64,000 bases of DNA from positions 62,001 to 126,000 of the forward strand of contig JBGSJV010000034.1 in NCBI GenBank assembly GCA_041741535.1, read 5' to 3'. Position 1 is the first letter of the stretch, and every line of letters begins with the position of its first letter. A model generated the notes under the pieces. It had not been told where the DNA came from. It did not search any database and saw only the letters and a list, made by a program, of their open reading frames with translations. Below, piece after piece: positions 16,175 to 24,704 of this stretch. The stretch is from M30B19 sp041741535 (GTDB taxonomy: Bacteria > Planctomycetota > Planctomycetia > Pirellulales > Pirellulaceae). Made by a program: the position numbers and the translations under genes.

Positions 16175-17710
16175 TTATCGAAGTACTTGTTCCGCCGCGT
16201 CCCACCCGCTTTTGATGCATTGGGGAATGCCAACTCCGATGTAGGCATTGCCCGCCAACGCGAGGCTTGTGTGTTTCGCGACAAGTTGCGAAATATCTTC
16301 GATTCGTTGTCGGTGCCCAACGTGATACTGGGGCATTGCGTTCCGCCATCGAACGATCTGGCTTTCAAGAGGATCGCCGACCAACGAGATCCAACGCCGG
16401 AGCTCGCGCACGGAGGTTTCGATCAACTTCTGATCGTCCCAGTCCACATGCTCCGGATTCAACGCACCACCAAAAAAACTGCGAGTTAACAGATCAGATT
16501 CTGCGCATCGTCCTGGAAATTTTTGACTGGAAAAACTGGTGGCAATCAAAGGACTTTTCAGAATCGTCGGGACGACCAAACCAAATCCCAACTTTTCGCC
16601 ATTATCGGCAAACTGCTTGCGCTGAAATCGTGAGACGACAATCGCGGCACTTGCGTATTCGATTTCGGCCAAACGTGTCGCCAATGCCGGATCAACACCT
16701 TGCAGTAACTTGGCGGCCGCATACGTTGGCGTCGCCAAGATGACCGCGTCGAACTTCTCAGTGATCGGCTCGGGAGAAGAGTTTGGTCGGCGGTCCACGG
16801 ACCATTGGTTCTCGGACCGAACCATGTGGCTTACCGTGGTTTCGTTTTCCAGAGTGACACCATGTCGCAGGAGCCAATCCGTCATTGCTTTTATCCAGTG
16901 ACTCATGCCGAGCCGCGGGGTGAGAAACAGCCCGTAGCGCACGCCGGTGCTGGCGGAGGTGTTCGCGCCGGCAGTCGCCGCCAGCGCGTCTTGCAATTGT
17001 GCGGACGATACATCGTCGCCATTGTTTGCTGGTTGTTGGGTTGCATTTGCCGAGCGCAATAAACTCCCATGCTGTCGTTCCAGATCCGCGAACTCGGTCA
17101 AAGCGGCATCCATGCTTAACCTGGCTGGGTCAGCGGTGAAGATTCCTGAGACCAAAGGTTGGATTAGCCAATCGTAGGCCTCGCGTCCCCAGTGCCTTAT
17201 TGCAAACGATTGAAACGATTCATCGACCGTCGAGCCAACACGAAACCGGCGTCGAAACAAGACGACCCATGGCTCGAGCCACATGCGCAACTTGGCGCGA
17301 CGACTTAAAACCGGCGACTTCCAGACCGAGTCCCAGCGCTGCGGGACCAACAGCGAAAAGCCTGCGGGAATTGGGGCGGCTCCCGATCGAGTCGCGACCA
17401 ACGCCCCGCGACGTTTTTCATCGGTCGGGATCAATTGATCCAAATATCCAATCGCCCGACACAGCTCCAAGGCCCAGGGCAGCTTGGTGGTGAACATGTC
17501 CGCGCATCGTTCGACGAAGCCATCGGTCAGTGGTTGCGTCTGGAGCACGCCGCCCCAAGTCGAATTCGTTTCGCAGACGACAATGTGGGGCGAAGGTTGC
17601 TGCCGTTCTTGGGCTCGCACGACAAGTCGAACAGCGGCGGCCAATCCGGAAATGCCACCGCCAACGACAAGTATTTTTCGGTTCCTGTCGTCGGGCGAGT
17701 GCGCGGGCAT
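16175..17710 (-). CDS. hemY: Protoporphyrinogen oxidase
   Basis: This 511-aa flavoprotein oxidises protoporphyrinogen IX to protoporphyrin IX with oxygen, the penultimate step of haem synthesis. It begins with the FAD-binding VVGGGISGLAAA motif (residues about 15-26) and continues with HemY-type features: GFVERCADMFTT, PLVSGIFTADPARLSM, and the C-terminal FAD contact LAGNAYIGVGIPQCIKSG. Residues about 225-255 are a low-complexity Ala/Thr/Asn/Gln insertion not needed by the fold. It is the last gene of a minus-strand operon (protease, M42 peptidase, DUF6265, hemY) with 21 bp to the preceding gene. Supply of haem fits the heavy cytochrome content of the window, but the operon partners do not suggest special regulation. 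Confidence 0.88.
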   Translation of the reverse strand: MPAHSPDDRNRKILVVGGGISGLAAAVRLVVRAQERQQPSPHIVVCETNSTWGGVLQTQPLTDGFVERCADMFTTKLPWALELCRAIGYLDQLIPTDEKRRGALVATRSGAAPIPAGFSLLVPQRWDSVWKSPVLSRRAKLRMWLEPWVVLFRRRFRVGSTVDESFQSFAIRHWGREAYDWLIQPLVSGIFTADPARLSMDAALTEFADLERQHGSLLRSANATQQPANNGDDVSSAQLQDALAATAGANTSASTGVRYGLFLTPRLGMSHWIKAMTDWLLRHGVTLENETTVSHMVRSENQWSVDRRPNSSPEPITEKFDAVILATPTYAAAKLLQGVDPALATRLAEIEYASAAIVVSRFQRKQFADNGEKLGFGLVVPTILKSPLIATSFSSQKFPGRCAESDLLTRSFFGGALNPEHVDWDDQKLIETSVRELRRWISLVGDPLESQIVRWRNAMPQYHVGHRQRIEDISQLVAKHTSLALAGNAYIGVGIPQCIKSGWDAAEQVLR

Positions 17711-17731
17711 CGATGAGTTCGCAATTCGAGC

Positions 17732-18274
17732 TTAGTCTTGTAATCCAACGCGTTTGAACACAAACGCTTCGTCGTGAGCCGGGCCATCAGGTTGATTTCG
17801 CATCGCGACCCAAACATGGAGTTCGTCGCGACTTACTAACTTGTAAGTCAGGCCGGCAAAGTAAGCGGCGTTCTCCTCCACTTTGATCAAAGGAAATTTG
17901 ACCATTCCGTCTTTGTCCTCCCAGCCCACCATGTCTGGATGAAAATGTTTCAACCGTAGCGCCGTGCCCTGTTCATCCGTATGGAAGCTGAAGTATTCAC
18001 TGAACACCAACTTGCCATCTTGTGAGAATCGAAAACTGCCGGTCATCGTATTGTTCCAAACCGGGAGAAAGACCTCTTCGCATTCGCCGCCCAATCCAGT
18101 ACCAACCCAACGTCCCACCAGGAACTTGAACTTCTCAAATTCCGCGGTCGCAGGCTTGGCTCCTTCATCCAATTGAAGTGTGTGCTCCGTGAACGCCGTT
18201 TGCGCCTCGAGCACCGAGGTCGCGCTGCAGGTCCAACAGACAATGGCGCCGAGGGCCAATGTACGAAACATCAT
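17732..18274 (-). CDS. Secreted DUF6265-type protein
   Basis: This encodes 180 aa. The frame extends upstream, but ATG 18274 overlaps the M42 gene's stop as ATGA and is followed at once by a clean signal peptide (MMFRTLALGAIVCWTCSATSV, cleavage near LEAQ). The mature part has the DUF6265 pattern: FLVGRWVGTGLGGECEEVF, NTMTGSFRF and FSEYFSFHTDE, then a beta-rich second half. Members are small lipocalin-like beta-barrel proteins of unknown function, usually exported. Translational coupling with the peptidase gene suggests co-expression. Confidence 0.75.
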   Translation of the reverse strand: MMFRTLALGAIVCWTCSATSVLEAQTAFTEHTLQLDEGAKPATAEFEKFKFLVGRWVGTGLGGECEEVFLPVWNNTMTGSFRFSQDGKLVFSEYFSFHTDEQGTALRLKHFHPDMVGWEDKDGMVKFPLIKVEENAAYFAGLTYKLVSRDELHVWVAMRNQPDGPAHDEAFVFKRVGLQD

Positions 18275-19362
18275 TTTGCTTCCTGACGTGACGGTTGCGG
18301 TGGTTGCGGAATGAACGAATCGGTTTCTTTTAAGGCGACACAAAATGCCGCCAACAGATTGGCGGCGGTATCCAGGTCGTCCCAGTGGCAGACTTCGACG
18401 GCGCTATGCATGTAACGGTTAGGAATGGCAACCAATCCCGTGGCTACGCCGTGTCCGCTGACTTGAATCGCGTTGGAATCGTTCGGAGCCGCTCGGCCCA
18501 ATGCGGCCACTTGATGCTTGAGATCCGATCCTTCAGCCGTTTCTCGAAGTCGCCGAGCCACTTCGGGGTTCATGTTGGGCCCGCGAAAGATCACGGGTCC
18601 TTTGCCTAGCGAAACTTGTCCCAATTGCCGCCGATCGATGGTTGGGCAATCCGTTGCGTGGGTCACATCAACCGCGATGCCGACGTGTGGCCGAATTCGT
18701 TCGGCCGAAGTTGTCGCGCCGCGCAGGCCGATCTCTTCGGCAACGGTGGACACTGCAAAGACGCCGACTCCGGCGCCCTGCACCTTCGCGCGACGCAGGG
18801 CTTCGACCACCGTCCAAACACCGACTCGATTGTCCAACGCCACGGCGGTAATGGCTCCTCCCCGCAACTCTTGATGGCCCATTTGCATGGTGACAGGATC
18901 ACCGACCCGAACCAGTTTCCGGCTTTGCTCTTGATTCGTCGCTCCAATATCGATCCACATGTCGGTAAACTTGACGACCGTGTTCCGTTCGGCTTCCTCC
19001 AGTAAATGGATGGGTTTGCGACTGATCACCCCTGGGACGCAACCGTTGTCGGTCCATACCTGAACGCGTTGTCCAATGAGTTGTTGGGGATCCCAACCAC
19101 CGACCGTTTGAAAGTTCAAGAAGCCATTGTCATCGATCTGGGAAATCAATAGCCCAATTTGATCGGCATGACCAGCCAGCATGACCCGGAAAGGTGACGT
19201 CGGATTGATCGCAAGCATAAGATTGCCGTGCAAGTCAAACTCGACGGAGTCACAAAACGAAGAAGCGTATTGCTGGACCACCGCTTGGACGCGTTGTTCA
19301 TCGCCGGAGACTCCCGGAGTTGCCAACAAGCGATATAAAAACTGGCGACTTTCGTCACTCAC
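18271..19362 (-). CDS. M42 family metallopeptidase
   Basis: This 363-aa protein matches the M42 glutamyl-aminopeptidase/endoglucanase-like family, cytosolic di-zinc or di-cobalt aminopeptidases that assemble into tetrahedral dodecamers. Metal and catalytic residues are in place: His in MLAGHADQIG, bridging Asp in VALDNRVG, the Glu pair in VAEEIGLRGA, Asp in AVDVTHATD and the last His in NRYMHSAVE. It starts 13 bp after the C-terminal processing protease gene and overlaps DUF6265 by 4 bp. Substrates are short peptides; this protein could finish peptides produced by proteases. Confidence 0.9.
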   Translation of the reverse strand: MSDESRQFLYRLLATPGVSGDEQRVQAVVQQYASSFCDSVEFDLHGNLMLAINPTSPFRVMLAGHADQIGLLISQIDDNGFLNFQTVGGWDPQQLIGQRVQVWTDNGCVPGVISRKPIHLLEEAERNTVVKFTDMWIDIGATNQEQSRKLVRVGDPVTMQMGHQELRGGAITAVALDNRVGVWTVVEALRRAKVQGAGVGVFAVSTVAEEIGLRGATTSAERIRPHVGIAVDVTHATDCPTIDRRQLGQVSLGKGPVIFRGPNMNPEVARRLRETAEGSDLKHQVAALGRAAPNDSNAIQVSGHGVATGLVAIPNRYMHSAVEVCHWDDLDTAANLLAAFCVALKETDSFIPQPPQPSRQEAK

Positions 19363-19375
19363 GAGAACGATCTTT

Positions 19376-20848
19376 CTAGGGTTGGGTTTCCGCGACCGGA
19401 GTCGCGGCTTTGGTCAAAACTTGAACGGCCCTTTGCAACTGAGGGTCCCGTTCGGACAGGGGGCGAGGATCGTCGAATTGGATTTGGTCCGCAGGTTGGT
19501 CCGCCGGCTTTTGGGGCGGGAGTTCCCCTGCTTCTCGGGCGGCTTTCTCCGCCGCCGCGATCTGCTCTGCCGTTTCTTTAATCCGCTCTTCGATCTCGTC
19601 CAACGGCAGTCCCAGTTCTCGTCGATCCCACAGTGCCGCTAAGATTGCCCGATCTCGCAGGTTCAATCGCACCGTCAAGTCCGGACGATCGGGACGAACT
19701 CCCCAATCCTCCGTGTTTTCAGTCTCCTTAATCGAATCATTCTTTTCTTCGGAACGCCACCGCATCCGATGAATGTTTCGACCATCCGGGCGCCAATAAC
19801 TGGCGGTCGTCAAGTTCAAGAACGTGCGGGCTCGTGGCAAAGAGAACTGTGTTTGCACGGTGCCTTTGCCAAAGGATTGATCGCCAACAATGGTGGCGAT
19901 CTTGTGATCCTGAAAACAAGCGGCCACGATTTCGCTGGCGCTCGCCGAACCGCTATTGATCAAGACGACGACCGGGACCGGACTGGTCAGCCCTTTCTTT
20001 GGACTGCCAAAGTACGCTTGTTGGATCTCGCCTTGTCGATCGCGAATCGTCACGATCACTTGTTCGGGACTATCGAGGAACAGATCACACACGCCGATGG
20101 CGGCATCCAGCAACCCTCCACCGTTCTCGCGAAGGTCCAGAATCAGACTGTCGACTTGGCCGTCGATTTTCGCCAACGCTTGCTCCAACTCTTCCACGGT
20201 CCGCGTTCCGAACTGTTTGATACGGATGTAGCCAACTCGAGGTTGGTCCTCCAATTGGAAATGCCAACCGCCTTGTTCGTCCGGTCGATCTCCAACCACC
20301 GTGAACGTGGGAATTAGTCGTCGTGCGACGCTGACCGACCATGCCAACCAGTCTTGAGTCTCCGGCTGCCAACGTTGGACATCCAATTGGACTTGAGTCC
20401 CTTCCGGCCCTTTGAGCCGAGCGCGAACCTCGTCGGCATTGAGTTCCGCGACGGGTTGCCCGTCGATGCTCAGAATTTGATCGCCGGCGGCCAACCCCGC
20501 TTCCATGGCCGGACTGCCGTACAGCGGTTTGACGATCAAGACCGACTTGTTGGAGGGCTCTGGTCGGATGTGGATGCCAAGCCCAGCATAAGCTTGATTC
20601 AAAAACTCGACTCGATCATCGGCAGCCGCGCCGGAAAGGTAATACGAATGAACGTCCAAGTTCTCAAGCATCCCGTTGACCGCAGACGTCAGCAGTTGCT
20701 CGCGATCGACATCGTACAACGATTGGGTCGCGATCAACTCGCCCGCCGTTGCAACAATACTGGCCATCCGATTTCTGGCCGTGATTTGATAACAGGCGAA
20801 ACTGGTGACAGCGGCGAGCAAAATCACCAAAATGTGTCGCGGAGGCAT
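19376..20848 (-). CDS. C-terminal processing peptidase (S41)
   Basis: This encodes 490 aa. An N-terminal hydrophobic segment (residues 5-20) anchors or exports it. A PDZ domain covers about 85-165 (AGLGIHIRPE, GLAAGDQILSIDGQPV). The S41 catalytic domain covers about 200-380, with nucleophile Ser in NSGSASASEIVA and general-base Lys in QSFGKGTVQ. The C-terminal 100 residues are charged and end in a Pro/Gln-rich tail. Ctp proteases trim C-termini or degrade envelope proteins in the periplasm. It is the first gene of a four-gene minus-strand operon. Confidence 0.92.
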   Translation of the reverse strand: MPPRHILVILLAAVTSFACYQITARNRMASIVATAGELIATQSLYDVDREQLLTSAVNGMLENLDVHSYYLSGAAADDRVEFLNQAYAGLGIHIRPEPSNKSVLIVKPLYGSPAMEAGLAAGDQILSIDGQPVAELNADEVRARLKGPEGTQVQLDVQRWQPETQDWLAWSVSVARRLIPTFTVVGDRPDEQGGWHFQLEDQPRVGYIRIKQFGTRTVEELEQALAKIDGQVDSLILDLRENGGGLLDAAIGVCDLFLDSPEQVIVTIRDRQGEIQQAYFGSPKKGLTSPVPVVVLINSGSASASEIVAACFQDHKIATIVGDQSFGKGTVQTQFSLPRARTFLNLTTASYWRPDGRNIHRMRWRSEEKNDSIKETENTEDWGVRPDRPDLTVRLNLRDRAILAALWDRRELGLPLDEIEERIKETAEQIAAAEKAAREAGELPPQKPADQPADQIQFDDPRPLSERDPQLQRAVQVLTKAATPVAETQP

Positions 20849-21409
20849 CGAGAGCTTTCTGGAGTCGTGGGGTCTACCAGCGGTCGGCCGCTCCAGTTTA
20901 ACGGCTTGGAACGAAAGTCGCCAAGTGCGGGTTCGGAAGTTCTCTCATGTGTTTTCCCGGACGAGCGTATTGCGTCCGAACTCGCGGTACTAAAGCAACA
21001 GCGGGTCGATCTTGCGTAGGCTCACGAGTCCACCCGCGTCGCAACACGACTATCCGACATGTCGTCTCTCGGGTTAAGCGTTGGAGTTCTGCTTGCGGCT
21101 GACTCGCGGAGCGGCGCAGGGTTGGTCGGATTCCCGCCCAACCCTGCTCTGCTCACGCGGTTAACCTGCGGACAAGCGGACCTCATGAACGAATTGGGGC
21201 GTGGTGTTGGTCTTCTGCTTGCGGCTAACGCGCGGAGCGGCGCGGTGTTGGTCGGATTCCCGCCCAACCCCGCTCTGCTCACGCGGTTAACCTGCGGACC
21301 TGCGGACCTCATGAACGAATCGGGGCGTGGTGTTGGTCTTCTGCTTGCGGCTGACGCGCGGAGCAACCGACGGGTCACTTGCATTCAACTCGAAGCGTCG
21401 AGCGACACC
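20849..21409. other. Repeat-bearing intergenic region
   Basis: This 561-bp region lies upstream of the protease gene and downstream of the WD40-cytochrome gene, both minus. It contains the 126-bp tandem repeat; the part at 20849-21075 shows nothing recognisable apart from space for the protease promoter. Open frames of about 120 codons on both strands come from the repeat and are not called as genes. Confidence 0.6.
21080..21366. repeat. 126-bp tandem repeat, about 2.3 copies
   Basis: The marker TCTGCTTGCGGCT begins at 21088, 21214 and 21340, exactly 126 bp apart. Copies 1 and 2 are nearly identical over their full length, and the third breaks off after about 25 bp. Within each unit GGTTGGTCGG-type sequence and CCCGCCCAACC form short inverted matches. 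Because 126 is a multiple of three, the unit stays open in one frame on each strand. Confidence 0.9.
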
Positions 21410-24073
21410 CTATTCTGGCCATTGGCGGACTAACTGCGCGTCCTCGACTTGGTAGATTCGGATCTTGCCGTCGTGATCCCCGACTAAAACGTGTTTGCCA
21501 TCCGAGCTGAGCGACAGTGCGTACAGCGGCTGGGGATTTTGAGCGTAGTTGCGCACCAACTGAGCGTTGTCGCCGTTGTGCAATCGTGTCTGACCGTCAA
21601 GCGATACCGAGACCAATTGTCCCGAATCGCCCACAAACGCAATGGCCGAAATCTCTTTGCCAAATCCCGTGATCGATTGTCGCCGTTCGCCGGTCTCCAC
21701 ATCCCAAGTCTTGACGGTCTTGTCGGCACTGGCCGTGGCCAATTGTTGCGCCTGATTCTGCCACGATAGAGCCTGGACGAAGTGCGTATGCCCTTCCAAA
21801 ATCTTGAGCATCGCTCCCGTCTGCGGATCATGCAAGCGACACAATTTGTCGGCACCTGCCGTCGCTAACCATTTTCCATCTGGGGAATACTCGATGGCCA
21901 AAATCGTATCGCTATGAACCTGGCCATAATCCCGTTTGACGGCGCCCGAGCCAACTTCTAACTCCTTCAAATCGCCAAAGCGACTGGGCGGGCCACTGCC
22001 GACCGCCAAGTAGCGATCATCAGGACTAAATGCCAAAGCGGTCACTCGCGAAGAGAAAAGTTCGTCGTTTTCGTTGCCCCACGTCCGCTCCAGCTCCCAC
22101 GGCAAAGACAGGTTCCATTGCCAAGATCGTTGCTCGCTGTTGACCGTGGCGGTTTGATCCGCTGCGACCGTGGCTTCGGCGGCGACGATGGTTGTTCCGG
22201 CCGAGTCCGCCGGAGGTTGCAACACCGCGACGGGTTGCCCCGAGTCCGTGCGGTACAACAGTCCATGTCCCGTCGATGTTACCAAAAGGACTTGGTGCGC
22301 AGGAGCGTCGAACGTTGCCGTCACGATTTCTCCACGAGTGGTACTGGAAATTTGTTCCAAAGCAGTTTGCTGCTGAAGAAGTGATTGACGATGAGTCTCG
22401 ATCCGGTTCTGCTGCGCGGGAATTTTGTCCCGAGCCAACTGCAAACCTGCATCTGCGGAAGCCAAAGCTTGCATCGCTTTGGCTACATTTTGTTGTGCAG
22501 TAACCAACTGGGGTTGCAAGTCGGCGACCGCCTTTTGCCGCTCCACGAGTTGTTGTTTCTTTTCCGCCAGTTGTTGCTCCAAGGCCGCGATGCTTTGTTC
22601 GGTTTCGGTAACGACTTGTTGGGCTGCCAAAATTTCTTGCTCTTTGGCTTGCTGGGCTTCCATTGCTTTTTGCTGCGTTTCGGCGACTTTGGTTCGCGCT
22701 TCCTCTTCTTTCTTGATGGCTTCTTCCAAGCCAGGGATCATCTCGGTCAGTCGTTTGATCCAACCTTCTTGCCGGGTGATTTGTCGCTGCGTCTGTTGCT
22801 GCGCCTGCCAACGCTCGTAGTCCAAGCCCATCGCATGCAATTTCTGGCCGTTCTCCATGTTCCACAACGTCGCCACGTTTTGTGGATCGATCGCCAACAA
22901 CAGGCGAGCGTCGGGACTCGTGCAAATCGACCTCACAGGCTGTTCCAACGCAAATGCCAACTCGGGACGCCACGATGGACCGTCTTCGATCAGTTTCCAG
23001 ACTTGTCCCGCTTTGGAAACGATCAAGAGTTGTTGTGATTCGGTCACGACCAAAGCCAGCATGTCGGCAATCGGTTCCACGAGCGTCATTGGATCGACGA
23101 TCCAAGTAGCATTCGAGTTTGCTGAGTCCGGTCGCCAACGCCATAAACGGTTTGTTTCATCGAGCACCCATAACGCGGTGTGATCTTTGGACCAAGCGGT
23201 TGCGATCAAACGGTGTTCCGTTTGCCCCATGGTCTGTTTGACGCTGGGATCGGAAGTGGGAAACAAGACCAAGTTCAGGGCTTGATCTTGAGCGACGTGC
23301 CAAGTCCCTGCTCCGCCGATCGAGATAAAGCGAAGTGACGGATCACGAGCCGCGTCCGGCACGGTGGCCGTTGTTTTTCGTTGCCAAAGTTTGACCGTTC
23401 GGTATCCGCCTACGGCCAATCTCTGACTATCGTGACTGAAGGCCAACGAGTGGATCAAGTCTTTGTCGGTTGCGGCCAATGTTGTGCCGTCGGGCAATGT
23501 CAACGCGGGGTCAAGTAGAGGCGTTGGTTGCCACGTACCTTGCGACAGAGGATTGGTCACCAAATACGCGACGTTGCCTTTGGCGAAGCTGAGGTAATGT
23601 CCATCCCCCGAAGTTCGCAAGGCATAGATCGGATGTACCGCTTCCGAAATACCGCGCCATTGGATGGCTCGTTGGCTTGATTCGGTCGGCGGTACAGCTC
23701 CGGTTCGGATCCACGCAGCCACTTGTTCGATTTGTTCCCCAGTCAGTTGTTTTGCGCCCACGCCATTGTCGGCGGGCGGCATCATCGAGTCATCCGTTGC
23801 GCGGATGCGGGCGATCAATTCACTGGAGTCCGGATCACCAGCCACGATCGCAGCGCCACTATCACCGCCGACCATCAGTCGTTCGAAGGACTCCAGGTTC
23901 AGGCCACCTTCGGGAGTCTTGGTGTTGTGGCAGGCGACACAATTTTGGTTCAGGATCGGACCGACGTTTTTCATGAGGTCGTCCGCGGTTGCAGCCGTCG
24001 CGGTGAACGTCAGGCAACTGCCGATGGTGAATGCCAAAAACATGAGCGATGTGAATTGCGAACAACGGTTCAT
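21410..24073 (-). CDS. WD40 protein with N-terminal cytochrome c-like domain
   Basis: This encodes 887 aa. I chose ATG 24073 because GAGGA lies 8 nt upstream and a signal peptide follows directly (CSQFTSLMFLAFTIGS, end near ATAADD); the frame itself runs back to 24154. Next is a planctomycete-type cytochrome c domain with CVACH at residues 45-49 and the GDPDSSELIARI..DDSMMPP pattern. WD40-like blades follow at about 190-400. A Gln/Glu-rich coiled coil lies at about 425-560, and a second set of WD40 blades with DGKWLATAGADK, HTHFVQALSW and SADKTVKTWD-type repeats fills about 640-885. These proteins are envelope-located and of unknown function. It may belong with the DUF1549 and PPC genes further upstream on the same strand. 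Confidence 0.87.
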   Translation of the reverse strand: MNRCSQFTSLMFLAFTIGSCLTFTATAATADDLMKNVGPILNQNCVACHNTKTPEGGLNLESFERLMVGGDSGAAIVAGDPDSSELIARIRATDDSMMPPADNGVGAKQLTGEQIEQVAAWIRTGAVPPTESSQRAIQWRGISEAVHPIYALRTSGDGHYLSFAKGNVAYLVTNPLSQGTWQPTPLLDPALTLPDGTTLAATDKDLIHSLAFSHDSQRLAVGGYRTVKLWQRKTTATVPDAARDPSLRFISIGGAGTWHVAQDQALNLVLFPTSDPSVKQTMGQTEHRLIATAWSKDHTALWVLDETNRLWRWRPDSANSNATWIVDPMTLVEPIADMLALVVTESQQLLIVSKAGQVWKLIEDGPSWRPELAFALEQPVRSICTSPDARLLLAIDPQNVATLWNMENGQKLHAMGLDYERWQAQQQTQRQITRQEGWIKRLTEMIPGLEEAIKKEEEARTKVAETQQKAMEAQQAKEQEILAAQQVVTETEQSIAALEQQLAEKKQQLVERQKAVADLQPQLVTAQQNVAKAMQALASADAGLQLARDKIPAQQNRIETHRQSLLQQQTALEQISSTTRGEIVTATFDAPAHQVLLVTSTGHGLLYRTDSGQPVAVLQPPADSAGTTIVAAEATVAADQTATVNSEQRSWQWNLSLPWELERTWGNENDELFSSRVTALAFSPDDRYLAVGSGPPSRFGDLKELEVGSGAVKRDYGQVHSDTILAIEYSPDGKWLATAGADKLCRLHDPQTGAMLKILEGHTHFVQALSWQNQAQQLATASADKTVKTWDVETGERRQSITGFGKEISAIAFVGDSGQLVSVSLDGQTRLHNGDNAQLVRNYAQNPQPLYALSLSSDGKHVLVGDHDGKIRIYQVEDAQLVRQWPE

Positions 24074-24081
24074 TAGTGCTA

Positions 24082-24086
24082 TCCTC
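24082..24086 (-). promoter_or_regulatory. Ribosome-binding site of the WD40-cytochrome gene
   Basis: GAGGA on the minus strand, 8 nt before ATG 24073, selects that start over the upstream in-frame ATG at 24154. Confidence 0.65.
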
Positions 24087-24371
24087 AATCCCCAAATACT
24101 CGAACAAAAGCGAACTGACTTTGCCCTAATTCCATTACGATTGAAAACATCCACCCTCTCGAGACAGTCGCTACATTCGCCAGACCGTGTTTTGTCTTGG
24201 CGAGGGTAGAGACGTACGATATTCTAACTGGAAGCCGAGCGTTTGACATGCGTTCATGCGTTGCCTCCGTGTCGAAATTGTTGCTTCTGGGTTGTGGTGG
24301 TATCTCGCGTTGTTGTGTTTTACAATCTTATGGCGGTCCCGACTTTCTGATTCACGTGCGAACAGGCAAAT

Positions 24372-24692
24372 GTGTTGGTAGTGTCCAAAACAACTGACGA
24401 ACGGCCATATGTCACGCGATTTTTTCTGTTCGCTATTGGTTGTCTTGTTTACTCGCAACTAATGATCGGTGTTGATTCGATCGCGAATTCGACTGGCAGG
24501 TATGAACGAGTGATCTTGCTTGAGCAATTGGTGTGGCTTACGCCGTTGGGAGTACTTCTGTTCTGTTGGACGTTTGATGAATTCCGCAGATGTGACGTGC
24601 ATCTTTACCGTATGTTGTTCCTGGTCGTATTGGTGTGTGTTTTTGCATTGGTCCTGTGGCCGTTGAGGCATTTTGGAATCAGCATTTTATAG
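24372..24692 (+). CDS. Small two-helix membrane protein (putative)
   Basis: This encodes up to 106 aa from GTG 24372; no strong ribosome-binding site is visible and a start a few codons later is possible. The translation has hydrophobic segments at about 17-33, 50-66 and 80-98, separated by charged loops, a pattern unlikely for a random frame. It is convergent with the PPC gene, ending 12 bp from that gene's stop. I do not recognise a family. It could still be a chance frame in the spacer. Confidence 0.42.
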   Translation: MLVVSKTTDERPYVTRFFLFAIGCLVYSQLMIGVDSIANSTGRYERVILLEQLVWLTPLGVLLFCWTFDEFRRCDVHLYRMLFLVVLVCVFALVLWPLRHFGISIL

Positions 24693-24704
24693 GGGAATCC
24701 TTGC

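Noticed and set aside
21022..21433. Open frames of about 120 codons on both strands
   Set aside because: They derive from the 126-bp tandem repeat, whose length is a multiple of three; no start context and no protein-like composition.
22026..23144. 372-codon open frame on the minus strand inside the WD40-cytochrome gene
   Set aside because: It lies in another frame of the same strand. The true frame has a signal peptide, CVACH and WD40 blades, while this one gives Arg/Ser/Thr-rich sequence with no domain.
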